The notes: generated by a model not told the origin, from the sequence alone. 64,000 bases of DNA from Ascarosepion bandense (GCA_037127315.1 JBBBDQ010001156.1:182501-246500); one strand, 5' to 3'. Shown: positions 42,599-55,164, numbered from the stretch's first letter. Program-made: numbers and translations.

Positions 42599-42765
42599 AT
42601 AATCGATGATCAGTATTGGTAAATTGGAGGACAAGCGAGAGTACAAGCTTAATGATATATACCCGATAACTGATTTCAGCATAACATTTTTCATGCAAAG
42701 AAAGTACCCGATTTAATTAAAAATGAACTTTTTTTTAACGTTCTGCTTACTCTACTATTTAACCC

Positions 42766-43560
42766 ATGTTAGTGAAAGAAGAAGATATGGCTTCGCAAGT
42801 TTTTCAAGAGGGTTTGCGCGATTATGAAATCTACTGGAATTCTGTCTTATCACAAGTCAAGACTTTCGATAAAAAACACCAACGAGTAATAAGTGAAAAA
42901 TTGCAAAACTCAGTTGACATCGATAAGATGGCCGGAGTGTACATCGGCCGAAACGTCGCACAAATGGCAACCAAGATGATGACAATAGTCTGAATAATGT
43001 AAACAGTGTAAATACTACCTCATCTAAGAAATATAGACAAATACTGCATCATTTCATCAATTCACTCACCGATGTCCAAAAGGACAGACGTCCCCGTGAA
43101 TGTGTCATTCAAACGTGACTTGAGCCTAGAGATTTGAGATTTTAAATACCTGGCTACAATAGAAGCAACACAATTTTGGAAGAATTCTTAAAGTGAATTA
43201 ACTGAACTTGAGTATTATAAATGTAATTAGAACAACTATCTCCGTGAACTAAATAAAGACTTCGGTTCAATAACCAAGGTATACCACCTGAGAAAGTGCA
43301 GAGCGTACAACAGCCGAAACGTCGTGAATATTGCACTAAAGATGAGAACATCTGGTGTAAATACTTATTGATACTTATATGAACAAACGTTTATTGTATA
43401 ATGTACAAAGTTATAAACATATACACGTGTGTGTGTGCTGAAAAAGGCCGCTGCGTACAACGCCCGAAACGTCGTAAAAATGGCAATAAAGATGAGGACA
43501 ATAGTCTGAATAATGTAAATAGTGTAAATACTACCTCATCTCAGAATAAACGCTTTGCTA
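42766..43560 (+). repeat. Decayed PLE-type repeats with three CTGA-stem-GAAAC motifs
   Basis: A 75-codon frame at 42766-42993 (TFDKKHQRVISEKL) is a dispersed repeat also found at 35830. Three related boxes follow: GATAAGAT-GGCCG...CGGCC-GAAACGTC at 42921-42957, CTGAGAAAG...GCCGAAACGTC at 43288-43323, and CTGAAAA-GGCCG...GCCCGAAACGTC at 43438-43473. GATGA-rich trailers (CAATAAAGATGAGGACA) and GTAAATACTACCTCATCT follow the first and third. They look like serial copies of one terminal unit. Confidence 0.6.
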
Positions 43561-43704
43561 GCCTAATCATAAAATTAATGTTACAAAATTATTATTATTG
43601 TTATTAATGTTACAAAATACCTCAACATATTAAGATACATCTTAAGATATCACCGGAAAATAAACAAAGAAAAACGTCTCCTACCTGACCATAAAATCGT
43701 ACAT

Positions 43705-43737
43705 CTACGTAACATATATATATATATATATATATAT
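43705..43737. repeat. (AT)n microsatellite
   Basis: Short pure AT run. Confidence 0.9.
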
Positions 43738-43867
43738 TACGCTCTCACACCTTGATTGAGCACTCTAGAAGAATGGTAGACTTTGAAAAAACAGTAGTTA
43801 TTCATTCATTAATGAATTAAAAGCACGCTAACTACTGGGGTATGATACATATTGCGCTAAACGTCTG

Positions 43868-43978
43868 CCCTTTTCTACCGAGTGCAAAAATCAGGTTGGG
43901 TTTCAATCCTGGCTAGGAGCAATCGGATGTCTAACCGTAGTGATGAGCTGTAATACAGCGATACAGATCTGTCATTTT
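43868..43978 (+). mobile_element. SINE-B copy, head-truncated
   Basis: B-box-like GGGTTTCAATCCT at 43898-43910, then GGCTAGGAGCAATCGGATG and GATGAGCTGTAATACA, shared with 14715-14790. It abuts the SINE-A tail at 43981. Confidence 0.6.
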
Positions 43979-43980
43979 GC

Positions 43981-44290
43981 TGTCAGTCAGTCAGTTAAGT
44001 GCCATACGTGAAACACGCTTTGGGCGATAATGTCTCGAAAAAAGATATGACTGACTGGGCAGAAGATTATCCCGCAGTAGATTGCCATTGTTTTCTGCGG
44101 TAGACTGGTTGCCAGCCAAGGCTCTAGAACCCAATCTGTCCTGTTACTTAACCCATAACTTGAAGGAAGAGACGGATTAATATCTTTCCCAAGGGTATTT
44201 GCGCGTAAGTGAATGCAATGAATTCAACTGGAATTCGATCTCGGCTCCCCGATTTCTCGTTCCGAGCCGATATTCACTGCACTGCTGTAC
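43981..44290 (-). mobile_element. SINE-A, near full-length
   Basis: Minus strand; tail TCAGTCAGTCAGTTAAGTG to head ATTCACTGCACTGC. TGCTGT occurs at both edges (about 43977 and 44283), a possible short target duplication. Confidence 0.9.
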
Positions 44291-45381
44291 ATCAATTATT
44301 AATGGTATTTTGGAGATTTCAGTTTATAACAACAAAGATAAAAATATTATTTTAAATCATTCGCAGAATTAAAACTTAAATTCTAGTTTAATGCATAGAA
44401 CTGATGTCTTTAAGATGCTAAAATATACAAATCATCCTATTAGAACGTATAGCTGTTTTGTTAAATGTAAATTTTCTTATGTGGATGTTTAATATTGGCT
44501 TGTTGTAAGTATTACAACATATGAACGTGTAATGACGAAAACGCCTAGATCTAAGTTGTGGTCATGAATTTCTTTGCGAATTTCTTAAAGCCCGAGATGA
44601 AGTGTCACTACTCATCTAAAAGTTCTTTGCATCAATATTCGATTTCAAAATAACAACCGATACACTTTCCGGTTTTCATAAAATTATCTGAATTCTGAAA
44701 ATGTGTAATGTCATTACTCGGTGATTTATTTGAACCTATAGTCTTACCTTTGTTCTCACAGTGACAACGGTTCGGCCGATGTGTTTCCCGGCTTCACGGT
44801 TGAGCAGCCTGGTCATTACTGCAGTTACATTTAATGGATCGTCTTTACAAGAATTGTTCTTAATGTAATTAATCATATCAGAGGCAGCAAAGAAACGAAC
44901 CGCATGTTATGTTCGCCCATACACTGTAAACACGGAGCAATGTGACTGAAAATGGACCTTGATAAAATCCATTCGACTATTTCAATTGGGAACACACCAA
45001 ACGCTTCCAAAGTCAGTAAACATTGTCTAATTCGGTTCTCAACGCTGATAAATGACTGCTTTCCCGCCTTTTGCCCAACGGGGAAAAAACGACAAAGATC
45101 TGTTTCTCCTTCTCTTGTTTTCGATAACTGTTCTATTTCTACCATGGAAGCCATATTAAAATAAGTGATCTGGATCGAAGACATGGCGAAGAAACTGAAG
45201 ATATTCTCGATTTGTATAACAAATCTTTCTTTATTTTAGTCTTTTTTTACATCTCATCACCATTATCAATTCCGGCCTGTTATATTCCGTTTTAAAATTT
45301 AAAGTATTCTAACGAAATTGGATTAAAATCATGTTGAATTTGCTTTCGTTTTTCTCAAACTGTATGATATGAGACGTTAGC
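44291..45381. other. Unassigned DNA
   Basis: Opposed frames at 44873-45184 (minus, 103 codons) and 44952-45164 (plus) have no recognised motif. The region between 44740 and 45200 is less AT-rich than its surroundings, but I see no gene signature. Confidence 0.45.
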
Positions 45382-45893
45382 ATTCAGTCAGTTAAGTGCC
45401 ATACGTGAAACACTCTTGGGCGATCATGTCTCGAAAGAGACATGACTGACTGGGCTGAAGATTATCCCGCAGTAGGTTGCCATTGCTTTCTGCGGTAGAC
45501 TGGTGAATTATATTATTCTATTAATAAGTAGTAATTAGTGGGGGATCAGTTTATTACTTCATGACAATAGAAAACCGATCACCCACTTTATGCCCAGTAG
45601 AAGCCTTAATCATGTTTTTATTATATTCAGTCAGTCAGTTAAATGCTAAACGTGATACACGCTTGCGCGATCATGTCTAGAAAGAGACATGACTGACTGG
45701 GCTGTAGATTATCCCGCAGTAGGTTGCAGTAGGTTGCCATTGCTTTTTGCGGTAGACTGGTTGCCAGCCAAGGCTATAGAACCCAAACTGTCCTGTTATT
45801 TAACCCATAACTGGAAGGAAGAGACGAATTAATACCTTTCCTCGGTTTCTCGTTTCGAGCGTATATCAACTGCACCAAAACGCACATCATTAT
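45382..45893 (-). mobile_element. SINE-A dimer with hairpin linker (3)
   Basis: Minus strand. Truncated monomer 45382-45503, linker 45504-45625 with GTGGGGGATCAGTTT paired to CCGATCACCCAC, second monomer to 45893. A 12-bp GCAGTAGGTTG duplication sits at about 45716. The B-box stretch of the head is deleted. Confidence 0.9.
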
Positions 45894-46129
45894 CTACACT
45901 AAACTTGTCATCATTTGTTGCTGTAAGCATCCCAATTTAGCAACCGTTGATGTCTCTGGTCTTCATCATTCCGCTTGTCGATGCAGATAAACCTGATTTT
46001 TTTTAAAATAACACTTTATTTAATCTAAGGGGGTGGATTCTTCTCGTTCTGCCGAGCACACTTAGTACTTTGCTATTTTTTCATCCATTTTTTTCTGCTT
46101 TTCTTTTCTAATTCGATTTCATTTTATAT

Positions 46130-46438
46130 GTGCGTTGTGCCGTGAAAGATATCTCTTCGGAAATAGTAATCGGAAAGCAGAGTTCGAATTCCAGTTAGGT
46201 CCGTTACATTCTCTTGCTCCCAAATATCTTGGCATAGGTACAAATTCATCTCTCTCCCCAAACGTTTTCTGAATAGCAGTATAGATTGGTCCTATAGCCT
46301 TGTTTGTCAACTAGACCACCACAGAAAGCTACAGCATCCTACTTCGGCGACCTACTGCGGCAACCTAGTTAGTTATGAATCGAAAGAGATGTGATCACCA
46401 AAGTGTGTATCACGTATGTCAGTTAAGTAACTGACTGA
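46130..46438 (+). mobile_element. SINE-A, old diverged copy
   Basis: TGTGCGTTGTGCC head, GAGTTCGAATTCCAG B box at about 46170, and a strongly diverged body ending GTGTGTATCACGTATGTCAG. It is clearly older than the other copies. Confidence 0.75.
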
Positions 46439-46863
46439 ATCTTCTAGAACTTAAATATCCAACAACAGATCTTCATTTTCAGTCCAAATATGCACAATGT
46501 AAATAATAATGACTCCTCATTCAAAAAATTCACATTAAAATACGAAATATAAAGAAATAATAGACATTGCAAAAAATATGTCATTTATAAAATAAATAAA
46601 TTATAAAATAGGAGAAGTGAAAAACCTCAAACCTCTGCCAAGGAAATACCGACATTATCACAGCGATTAACAAAAGATGATTATTTACTTTACTTTTAAA
46701 ATTATCATTTTTGTCTTCAAGAAAAATAGAAAGTTTTTAAAACTAATGCTTTTAAATAACGCTGCTTATTTTCTAAGATGATAGGTAATTTTTAGTTAAA
46801 TTTAATTTTAATTTAATTGTATCTTACAAGAATGTTTTTTACATTTATTTGTCCGTGGTCCTT

Positions 46864-46903
<40 letters not shown>

Positions 46904-47340
46904 TTAATTTTGAAAGATCTTGCCTCGTGTTTGCTCTTTGACAAATATTAATCTCCTCATAAAAAAGTAAAACAAGTACGGTCCAACCTCTACGCTCTTT
47001 TTTTTCTTCTGGAAAAAAATAATTCATTTTTTAAACTCACGAATTGATGAATTGAAAATGCATTTGCGTCCCATAATATTTTGGGAGTCCAAGTTAGAAA
47101 AAAAAAGTAATGGAAAGGCCGATAAAATTATTTAATGTTTATAATTAAGTTGTTCTGAGCGACTGCCAAGTCCAAATATTGTTTGCAAAGTTTCGTTCTG
47201 TACAAAAGTTTTTGGGATGTGAACCAAAACTTAAGATTCATCGAACTTTGATGATGCTCTAAATTCATTAGCGAAAAACAGCCGACAGCAAGGTGCTCCG
47301 GAATAGGTAAATATATTAAACACGTCTGGATCTATGATAT
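46439..47340. other. AT-rich DNA with (AT)n
   Basis: (AT)n at 46866-46901; otherwise nothing recognised before the LINE begins. Confidence 0.5.
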
Positions 47341-48612
47341 GTGGTCACTTATAAAAAGACCGAGGATATTAGCAAGATCGTCCGAATCCTGATGAACAGA
47401 GCGAGAAGCAGAATCAAGTCAGAGAAAGAACGAGAGCAGTGCGGTTTTTTCAAAGACACTGGAACAAGGAACGCTATATTTATGATTAGGATGCTTTCTG
47501 AAAGGGCAATACAAATGAAGAAAGACTTGTACCTATGTTTTATTGATTATGCAAAGGCGTTTGACAAAATACGCCACAAAGAATTGATGGAGATACTCAG
47601 TAGCTTCGACATATTTGGGAAAGACCTAAAAGTAATCAAGAATGTCTACTGGCAGAAAACTGCCTGCATAAGTACAGATAACGAATTCAGCAATAATACT
47701 AAGATTGAAAGGGGCGTAAAACAAGGATGCGAAATTTCATCGGATCTATTTAACTTATAAAGCAAGACTATTCTGAGAACTCTAAAAATTATGCCAGGAT
47801 TCGTCATCGGAGGCTACAATTTAAACAATATAAGGTACGCAGATGATACAGTGCTGATAGCAGACACAGAAAGAAAACTACATGACTTCCTACAAAAGGT
47901 AGCTTTAGAGAGGGACAAGAAAAGACTATAAATAAACTGCAAGAAAACTGAATGCATGATCATCAGCAAAAAGGGCAGTCCAAAATGTCAATCACAGGTG
48001 AGGGACTCTAAAATCAAACAGGTACAGAAATTTAATACCTAATAAGTGTTCTAACAGAAGACAGAAAATGCGACACTGAGATCCGAAGGCGAATTTGCAT
48101 GGCGAAAGAGACATTCCAAAAGTTGAGTAAAGTTTTAAGAAACAGGACAATTTTGCTAGAAACCAAAAACAGAGTACTGGATTGCTATGTGATGTCGGTT
48201 CTTTAATATGGCAGTAAATGTTGGACAATATCTTCGAAGATGAAGGAAAAACTTGAAGCAGTTGAAATGTGGTTCTACAGAAGGATACTGCGGATATCAT
48301 GGACCGAGCATGTGAGCAATGATGAGGTTTTGGAAATGTTGGAAACGTAAAGGAAATTAAAACTGAGCATTAAGAAGAGACAACTGGGACATGCAACGAG
48401 GAAGGAGGGCTTGGAGAACCTGATACTAACAGGCCGGATAGAGGGAAAAAGAAACAGGGAAAGCAGCGGATAACATTTGAAGAACCTGATAAGGTGGATG
48501 ACGGAACGAGGGTTTCATGGTGCAACAGGAGAAATCGTGCTAAGAGCCACCTGGGACATGGAGGTGTGGAAAGCCATGATCGCCTACGTCCTGAAAGGAC
48601 TAGGCACATAAA
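47341..48612 (+). pseudogene. RTE-like LINE, RT and C-terminus (copy 2)
   Basis: EQCGFFKDTGTRNAIFMIRM, then LCFIDYAKAFDKIRHKEL (RT motif A with the catalytic Asp), IERGVKQGCEISSDLFNL (motif B), a stop at 47758, then in the same frame GGYNLNNIRYADDTVLIADT (motif C, YADD intact), another stop, INCKKTECMIISKK, and later VMSVL with YGS and WTISSKMKEKLEA in shifted frames. It ends with TRKEGLENLILTG and MIAYVLKG. This copy has only one LTG unit where copy 1 has a tandem array. The N-terminal endonuclease is missing. It was autonomous-type once but is dead now. Confidence 0.85.
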
Positions 48613-49384
48613 AGAAGAAGTGTGTGTATTCTAGACGCTCTTAGCAAAAAGTACAAAGTAAATAGTTTAGCAAATGCTACAAGTAGACTTTCACGACATA
48701 AAACTAATGTGTTACTGCAATATATCGCAAAAACTAATACGTAATAAACGACTATGTTCAACGTTAAAGACCGTGCTGACAAGGCTAGATCTATTTACCT
48801 CGTTAAGAATATTGTCCTTATTTTTGTTGTCATATTCATAATGTTTCGACCATTGTACGCTCCGACCTTCTTCAGGTAATTAGAATTTCAAATCAAACCC
48901 TTCGTCCACCGAGGAAGATTGTTCTAGTTCTACGTGATATTCCAATTCCAGATATCACAGTTTCAGTATATTTCCCTTCAGTAAGTCAACTCCCCACAAA
49001 GATTTGGTTCCTCCTCTGCTGTGGTTAAATACTGAACTCGCAATTCTTTGGGGACAGGTCACTGGACTGCTTTAAGCAACGATTATATTTCGTGGATAAA
49101 TAAAGGTTTCGGTTCAAAATTCGGATCTCCTGAAGAAAGTCGGTGCGTACAACAGCCGAAATATTAGGGATATGACAACAAAGGTGTGGACAACAGCCCG
49201 AACAATTTAAATAGTGTGAATATTTACAATACGTCATCTCAGAAAAATAGACATATATTGAGGGATAGATCAACAAAAATATCTGAGCTGAGCTCAGTGG
49301 AAGAAATATTGTGCGTGTAGAGGGATCATCGGGGTAATATTCATTTTGAATACTAAAAAATGGAATGAAATTCACATATATATG
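48613..49384. repeat. Decayed repeats with two opposed CTGAAGA-stem-GAAA motifs
   Basis: Minus-strand motif at 48842-48880: CTGAAGA, A, GGTC...GGTC, GAAAC. Plus-strand motif at 49126-49165: CTGAAGA, then a weak stem, GCC, GAAA. GCGTACAA occurs in both loops and in the motifs at 43288 and 43438, so all are one repeat family. The two face each other about 280 bp apart. Confidence 0.55.
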
Positions 49385-49690
49385 CTCAACAACTGTAATG
49401 CGTTCACAAAAATTTGGTCAAAATGTGTCTTGCGTTTGTCAGTGTTCTCTTCCAGGACAACACAAACCTGAATGTAGAACGGATAACCCATTAAAACAAT
49501 TCGAAATTCGGTCTATTCTAACCCAGCCCTCATTTTCACCCGATTTTACCCCAACTGGTTATTAGCTTTTTTGACTGCTGCTAAATGTTTTGAAAGGAAA
49601 AAACATTTCTTTAATGAAAACTAGATTCAAGCGTTCGCAAAAAAAAAAAAGTAAAAAAGAAAAAAAAATGCTGTCAATGAGGGTATCGAA
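49385..49690 (+). pseudogene. Mariner transposase C-terminal relic
   Basis: QDNTNLNVERIT, then KQFEIRSILTQPSFSPDFTP and LKGKTFL in two frames. This corresponds to the HDN...P..SPDL.P.DYHLF...L.GK.F region of mariners with heavy decay. No ends were identified. Confidence 0.5.
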
Positions 49691-50136
49691 GAATTGCCCG
49701 GTAGCAAACTAGTGCAAATAATCGGGTGTACATACAGGGTATCTAGAAGTAGGGGACAGTAAAGTATAACATTTATTTTGAGTTACATATAAAATTATAT
49801 TTATTAATGCAATTATTTAATTAACAATTAAATATATATACAGATTGAATCAAAAGTAGGTGGACAGTAAATTATAAACTTTGAGTTCAAAAAAAGAAAT
49901 TCATTAGGGTCAATTTTTTTCATGAGTATTTAAATTATTTGCCTTTCTGGGCTCTCTAAATTATCTGAAAAGAGAACAGATTAAATTTAGATATTATTTT
50001 TTATTCAATTTAAAATAATATAACACAAATGCCATAGTAATAATGAACACCATTGAGTAATGCTAAAGAACGCTTACTTATCTAAAATAATTTCTCGATT
50101 ATTAGGGCCGATAGATATGAATAAATATACTGTTTA
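49691..50136. other. AT-rich unassigned DNA
   Basis: Nothing recognised. Confidence 0.5.
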
Positions 50137-51390
50137 ATTATACAAGGTAACAAAAAAGTTCTGTCCGTTTTTTGATTAGTCATTGAATAAAGTTGAAATA
50201 TATACGAAATGCGTGTAGCAATCGTTTTCAAATTCGGACAGCCGTAAGTAGGAACATTGGACGTTTTAAAAAAACCGCGCACCGTGACCGGTCATCATTT
50301 ACAAGCCAGAGAGCTGTGAGAAGGATGGAAGTGTCTAGCGATCTCGTTCGGGGCTGTTTGCTTTACGACTTCAAAGTGAGCGTATCAGCAGCTACATCAA
50401 GTCGCCGCATATGTCAAGCGTGTGGGGATAGTGCTATGGGTGAACGTACTGCAAGGCTTTGGTTTCGAAGATTCAAGCCGGAAGATTTGTCTCTCCATGA
50501 TGAGCCTCGCAGTGGATGACCACAGGTCTTGAATGACGCAGTCCTGAAGGCGGCCATTGAAGAGGACAGTAGTATAACGTTTGGTGAACTTGCAAGACAT
50601 TTTAACCTTTCTGATAAAACATTTAGACTTCTCCTTCACCGCCTAGGTAAGACGTACAAACTGAGCAAGTGTGTTCCGCAAACGCTGTTAGAGGTCCACA
50701 AAGGACAACGAGTGGTAGCATTCTCGCCACCGTACCGCATCCTTATTCAATCGAGTGCTTACCAGTGATGAAAAGCGGGTTCTGTACGAAACTTCCAAGC
50801 GTTCCAGACATTGGTTGTCTCTTCAGGATGCTGTCCCTCACACCGCAAGACCGCCTATGCACCCACGTAAAATTATGCTTTCAGTCTGGTGGACAGGTCG
50901 TCAAGTGGTTCATTATGAACTGCTACCAACGGGCCAAACGGTCACTGGAGACCTATACTCGCAGCTATTGAAACGTGTGCAATGAATCGCAAAGGTGTGC
51001 TTTTCCTCCATGACAACACCCGGCCGCATATTGCCCAAGTAGTCAGGAATACCATACAGCAAATTGGGTGGCAGACTTTGTGCCATCCACCTAATTCACC
51101 TGACCTTGTGCCATCCGATTACCATCTCTTCCACTCCCTGGATAATCATCTTCGTGAGAAATCCTTCACCAATGAAGCAGACTTGCACAAAGCCCTCACG
51201 GTCTTCTTTGCGGCAAAATCCCCGAGTTCTACCGCAGAGGCACTGAACAGCTGGAGAAACGTTAGCGGAAGGTGCTGAATGCCAATGGCGATTATTTCGA
51301 AGACTAAATATAAGTTACACATACAGTAAAGCGTTTTCTTTTTTTTTCCTTTAAAAACAGACAGAACTTTATTGGTTACCTTATAATAAA
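50137..51390 (+). mobile_element. Mariner element, full-length with both ends
   Basis: The left end ACAAGGTAACAAAAAAGTTC and the inverse of 51353-51388 (TAAGGTAACCAATAAAGTTC) form terminal inverted repeats of about 30 bp, both continuing TGTCYGTTTTT. TA is present at both borders. The length of about 1.25 kb is the normal size for a mariner. Confidence 0.9.
50322..51278 (+). pseudogene. Mariner transposase (D,D34D) with three lesions
   Basis: Starts MEVSSDLVRGCLLYDF; helix-turn-helix ERTARLWFRRFK and DEPRSG, then TGA at 50517 in place of the Arg of RSGRP. The same frame continues (FGELARHFNLSDKTFRLLLH) until a frameshift near 50715-50750. The second frame has TSDEKRVLYE (first Asp), HPRKIMLSVWW and VHYELLP, ending at 50985. 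The third frame from 50982 has NRKGVLFLHDNTRPHIAQ (second Asp) and SPDLVPSDYHLF (third Asp; spacing of 34 residues). All three catalytic Asp remain. About 320 residues in total, close to the usual 345. Confidence 0.9.
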
Positions 51391-51489
51391 CAGATTATCA
51401 GCTCAGATACCTGTATCTATCAAAAAAATGTTTAAACAAATAAATAAAGAAATATATCGGAATTAATCTCTTAACGGATTTCATAAAAT

Positions 51490-53870
51490 TCTTCTTCTTC
51501 TTGTACACTGAATCCTTCAGGATGTAGGCGATCACGAACTTCTACTTTGCTCTGTCTCTTGTCGCTCACAAAATTCTTCCTTTTATATCTCACCCAAAGC
51601 CCCCCTTTCCATCCATTTGCTCAGACCTATCAAGTATGACCCGTGCTGCTTTCTCCTATCTCTCTCTCTCTTCCTCTATCCGTCTTTTGAGTATTAAATT
51701 CTTCTGGTCCTCCTTCCTCAGTACGTGTCCCAGGAACCTCTGCTGTCTCTTCCTGATGTTAAGTATGAGTTTTCCTCTCCAATACATCAAGGTCGCTTAC
51801 ATGCTCAGTCTATGGTATCCTCAGCATCCGTCTGTAAACCATATTTTTGCTGGCTCAAGCTTCCTTTTCATCCTTGATGAGCTTGTCCAACATTCACTTC
51901 TATTCAGCACCGACATCACAAAGCAATTCAACAATCTTTTCTATGTTTCAAATGAGTTTTTCCTGTTTCTCAGTACTGGTTAGCTATTGAAATGCGTCTT
52001 TGGCCATGCCAATGCGTCTTTGGATTTTAATGACACACTTTCCATCATCTGCCGCAAATGTTCCCAGTTCATTAAATTTCTTTACTTGTTTAATTTAATT
52101 TCTCCGGCCTGTAGTTGGGATTTTGTCGTCTTCTTTTTGCTGATGACCATGCATTCAGTTTTCTTGAAGTTTATGCTTAGTCCTTTCTTTTTGCTTTCTC
52201 TTGCTACCATTTGTAGGAGATACTGCATTTCTCCTTACCGTGTTTGCTATCAGCACTGTGTCATCAGCGTATCTTACATTGTTAATATTGTGGCAGCTAA
52301 TGACGAATCCTGGAACGGATTTTATTTCTCTCAGAATTGTTTCTCTGTATAAGTTGAACAGATTCGGTGAGAAAACACATACTTGTCTTATGCCTCTTAC
52401 TATGTTTGTATACCTGCTGAATTCACTTCCCATCCGTACGTCAGCGGTTTGCTGCCAATATAGATCCTTGATTATCCTATGTATTTTCGTAAAATTCCGG
52501 GTTGTCGTGCAATTTCATCTAATCTTTGTGGTGTACTTATAAGGCACAGATAAAGGTCCTTCTGCATTTGTACTGGTCTTTCAGAGAGCATTCTGAGCAT
52601 GAATCTCGCATTCCTCGTTCCAGTATCTTTAACGAAGCCACACTGTTCGTGTCTTCTCTCTGAGCCAATTTTGCTCGTCAGAACCCGGATGATGAGTTTT
52701 GTTATGTGTCTCATTAAACTGATTGTTCAATGCAATTCACATTCCTTTGTACCTGGCTTTTTAGGTAGTGCTATAAAAATTGATCTGCTTAGGTCCTCCC
52801 GTATATTGTCGCTGTCGTAGGTTTCGTTTGTTATTTCTGCAAGACTGTCTACGCCAAAGCCTTCTAGGGACATCTACATCTCTATTACAATCCCGTCGAG
52901 TCCTGCTGCTTTATTTCTCTTCAATTTGGCCATTGCCTATTCCACTTCGGTTTTTAATATATCTGGTTCAACCGTATTTTTTGTGTAGTGTTGGTTGCTC
53001 TCTTTTTTGTGGACGAGATCAACAATTTACTCATCCAATCTATGAAGTGTTTTTTTTTCTAGAACGAGTGTCCTATCCTTTGCTTTTATACTTCCTTTTG
53101 CTGAGAATGTCATTTGTCATGTTAGTTCCTTTTTGATAATCACTTCACTTTTTTTGTCATGCTTAGTTTTCTCTACGTCGGAGCATTTGTCGTTCCGCCA
53201 TTTTTTTGGAACCTGTCTTCATTTGCTCTTTATTTCCTTGTGTAGTTTCTTGTATTCCGTTCCATATCTTGGCATCGTTTTCTGTCTCTTTTGCATCATG
53301 TCAAAAATCTCTTCAGTGATCCACTTGTTTTTCTTCCGACGTCAGTTTTCTTTTGGGACCATGTCGTTCGCTGATGTTACAAGAGATGCTCTTAGTGCAT
53401 CATATTTTGTTCTTCCGTTTTCAATTTGTTCGCATTTCGTTTTCAAGCTCTCCGTATACATGTCCTGCAGGTTCGAGTCGTTCACGAGTCTATTGTCCTG
53501 CAGTTTTTAGCTGTTTGGTATCTTTTTATCTCTTGTTTTTTCTTTAATTTACATAAAAAAAAATGGTAGATGGTCACTTTTGCAATCAGCACCTGGGTAG
53601 GCTTTGCAGTGAAGGACTGCGTTTCTGAAACTCTTGTTGATAGTAATATAATCAATTTAGATCTTACTAATTCTTTTGAACTTTTCCATGTCAATAGTCT
53701 TCTTGAGTAAATTTGGAACCAGGTGTTGGTTATTGTCTGGTCATTCGCTGTGCAACATTTGACCCATTTCACACCACGGCTCTTGCGAAGTCCTAGTCCA
53801 AAAATCGCCGACCTTTCCACCTTCTCTCACATGTTCGGTGCATTGTGTCCTTAGCACTCTTCCGTAGAAC
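51490..53870 (-). pseudogene. RTE-like LINE, endonuclease end, RT and C-terminus (copy 3)
   Basis: Minus strand from 53870: NTWFQ, RRLLTWKSS and CKVTIYHFFLCKLK-like residues match the end of an apurinic endonuclease domain (RRLYTWKSP, GADC.SDH.P). Next comes IGSERRHEQCGFVKDTGTRN and MLSERPVQMQKDLYLC (52472-52714), VRGIRQVCVFSPNLFNLYRE and NINNVRYADDTVLIANT (52155-52433; RT motifs B and C with YADD), a C-terminal region through 51600, and the 3' end near 51490. This is the longest LINE copy here (2.4 kb), broken by frameshifts. It faces copy 2 with the mariners between them. Confidence 0.8.
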
Positions 53871-55161
53871 CACGTTTAGGTTGCTTCATATCTTTGTTCT
53901 TAGACTACCCTGCATAATTGAATGAAATATAATTGTAAGTTTTATTTAAACGAATAAAATCGATAAACAAAAACGGAAAATTTTTATGACTCAACCGTAT
54001 GTATTCGTTCTTTATTCTGTGTAGTGTTTTGTTACATTGATTATCCGTGAAGTATATGAACACGGCGACTACAGTTTTCATATGTCTTTGATCTCATCGG
54101 GTAGATAGTAATCATTTTAGTGTCAAGTTCAATTACGTCGAAATTAGATAATAACAAATTATGATTTGTTTATTTTTCTTATAATACTCGCAAATATTTG
54201 GAGATATTTTTGTTCTTAGTGACAATTTACAGCTTCTGTCACTGCTGTTACCAATCTCTTATCTTTTACGCCGACAGTAACTGGTGTCTTTCTTTGGAGA
54301 TCAAGTGATTGCAAACATTTTCATTACTTCAGAACTTAAACCATGTTCTGCCGTCTCGACGGTTTCGATTCAAAATCGGACCCCCCTTTCTTATCCCACA
54401 CTTTGCAAAGGATTACGTCTACATGTAACCCTAGTTACCGAACGATCAGCGAATTTTAAGCAACGTTGATCCTGTTCAGTACCTAGATGAGTAACCGTTT
54501 AACTTCGATGTTCGGGTGGTATTTGTTAATCGGAGAGCCGAGTCCAAATTCCTGTAGGCATCTTGAAGGTTCTGGGGAGCACGGAACGACCACTTTATTT
54601 AGTTTTTGACATTAAATAACCCTCAGATGTGCTGATATTCCACTGCACAAAATCAAACACGCAAACCAATTCCGGTTGGGGTCTTTATATTCACTTACGG
54701 TCAAAATACTCTTGGAAAATGTATAAATAATCCACCTTTTCTCACCCAAGCTGTGGGTTAATTAGTAAGACTCGTATCACAAAACCATCATTATCTAAAA
54801 GAAAAACATTTCACAAGCTAAAATTATTCTCTGGCATTAAAGAACCCGCAAATCTCTTGATAACCCGGAGGAAACGAAGCAGCCAAGGTTTTTTATGTTA
54901 TTATTAGAAGGTTGATGTTCTGCTTGTTGTGTAAAACTTATGGATACAAAATTGGAATAAGCGTAGAGAGTTCAAATATCGTTATATTTAATCTTTTTTG
55001 CATTGATACCTTTAGAAAAAATACATTTTTCTTCATGAAGTTATGGACTAAATGGCAAGGTTGATCCCCAGGTGTAGGTAATACTCGACAAGATGAATAA
55101 CTTTGAATTAAATACCCTGGAGACTGAAGCGGTTAATCTATTCAGTATCTTTCCCAAGATG

Positions 55162-55164
<3 letters not shown>
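53871..55164. other. Unassigned DNA with a decayed SINE-A trace
   Basis: 54680-54775 recalls the SINE-A middle (ATTCACTTACGGTCAAAATA, GTGGGTTAATTAGTAAGAC) and 54520-54560 a B-box-like stretch. Otherwise nothing recognised. Confidence 0.4.

Noticed and set aside
44873..45184. 103-codon minus-strand frame
   Set aside because: No motif and an equally good overlapping frame on the other strand. Not supported as a gene.
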